From the NCBI RefSeq assembly GCF_030433895.1, contig NZ_JARUXE010000012.1, positions 1 through 64,000 of the forward strand: 64,000 nucleotides of DNA, given 5' to 3'. The stretch comes from Arthrobacter sp. PsM3. Lineage in GTDB: Bacteria > Actinomycetota > Actinomycetes > Actinomycetales > Micrococcaceae. Below the pieces are notes generated by a model, which saw only the letters and a list, made by a program, of their open reading frames with translations, was not told the DNA's origin and searched no databases. Both the position numbers and the translations under genes were made by a program. This document shows, one piece after another, positions 63,640 through 64,000 of the stretch. Position 1 is the first letter of the stretch. The number at the start of each line of letters is the position of its first letter.

Positions 63640-64000
63640 TCCCCTTTGCCTTCGGGCGTGGCACTTGCGGCGAGTGCGGTCCCAACCCTTAGCCACCTCA
63701 GGATTCGGTGGTTCCGGTTCTCGTTGTCTGCAAAATAAGGAGGCCCCGCCGGTGGCGACCGAGGTGCCGGGCGAACGGTCCGCCGACGCCGGCCTGAGCC
63801 TTCATCCGCGTATTCGCACACGTGCAATTTGACGGTTCTAAACAGGACACCGTCACGGGACGGTGCCGGCCCCCCATTCCGAGTGCCCCGTACCGAACAC
63901 GCGCGAGGCGAGTCTATTTGCTGTGGGACCACCACTTGGGCCGCCGACTTAGCCGGGGTTCGGTGAACGGCGGGTTCTATTCACGGCTTTCTTCCCTCAG
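63640..64000. other. Right end of the window without a clear gene
   Basis: No convincing gene lies here. AAGGAGG at about 63737-63743 precedes GTG 63752, which opens a 26-codon frame ending at 63832 (VATEVPGERSADAGLS...), not recognised and perhaps a truncated gene start. CACCGTC and GACGGTG form a small stem at about 63849-63866. The region seems part of the mobile debris. Confidence 0.4.

Noticed and set aside
63752..63832. 26-codon frame with a good ribosome site
   Set aside because: No family is recognised, it lies in mobile debris and is too short to support as a gene; noted in the end-region entry only.

Overview
The window is high-GC, gene-dense chromosome of an actinobacterium, most likely Arthrobacter sensu lato (Micrococcaceae). 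The evidence is the gene order aceE-fasR-fabD-fabH-acpP-fabF-DUF3145, a PucR-type FasR regulator, DUF2469, DUF3515 and DUF222/HNH proteins, an OleBC fusion, and frequent GTG/TTG starts with ATGA or GTGA overlaps. No rRNA, tRNA or CRISPR array was found.

Layout. (1) 1-7.3 kb, + strand: the 3' half of aceE, then a type II fatty-acid synthase cluster preceded by its regulator. Two related palindromes sit before fasR and fabD, and acpP is bracketed by two strong hairpins. (2) 7.3-17.9 kb, - strand: a conserved housekeeping run rpsP-khpA-rimM-trmD-rplS-lepB-lepB-rnhB-DUF2469-yraN-comM-dprA-xerC (read right to left). (3) 17.9-24.1 kb: accessory metabolism (VOC dioxygenase, amidohydrolase, acetyltransferase, hydrolase) plus thiC under a TPP riboswitch, and an intergenic array of nine GGACAT/ATGTCC motifs. 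(4) 24.1-35.5 kb: ffh, ftsY and smc on the - strand, separated by a glucose-6-phosphate dehydrogenase, an amt-glnB operon and an MFS transporter. (5) 35.8-40.5 kb, + strand: a complete head-to-head olefin cluster, oleA-oleBC-oleD, translationally coupled, whose end overlaps mutM by 49 bp. (6) 40.5-43.7 kb, - strand: coaD-yceD-rpmF-rnc-mutM; yceD seems to start at ATT. (7) 43.7-46.6 kb, + strand: a coupled SDR/aminotransferase/spermidine-synthase-like trio. (8) 46.6-59.0 kb, mostly - strand: leuC-leuD, murA-plsC-gpsA-ddl, thiL-DAK2-recG-rsmD, with an IclR-type leucine-operon regulator diverging from leuC. (9) 59.9-64 kb: a DUF222/HNH protein, a regulator relic, a DHFR-like reductase and a decayed ISL3-family transposase, which look like mobile-element wreckage.

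How it works together. Pyruvate dehydrogenase makes acetyl-CoA; FabD/FabH/ACP/FabF extend acyl chains, probably under FasR control; OleA-D can condense two fatty acyl-CoAs into long-chain alkenes. The - strand backbone (recG-rsmD-coaD-yceD-rpmF-rnc-mutM-smc-ftsY-ffh-rpsP...) is an ancestral housekeeping string into which several + strand modules have been placed. No clearly undescribed multi-gene system was found. The least explained elements are the GGACAT repeat array, the paired palindromes of the fab locus and the ATT start of yceD. All functional calls rest on reading translations and motifs by eye; no database search was run.
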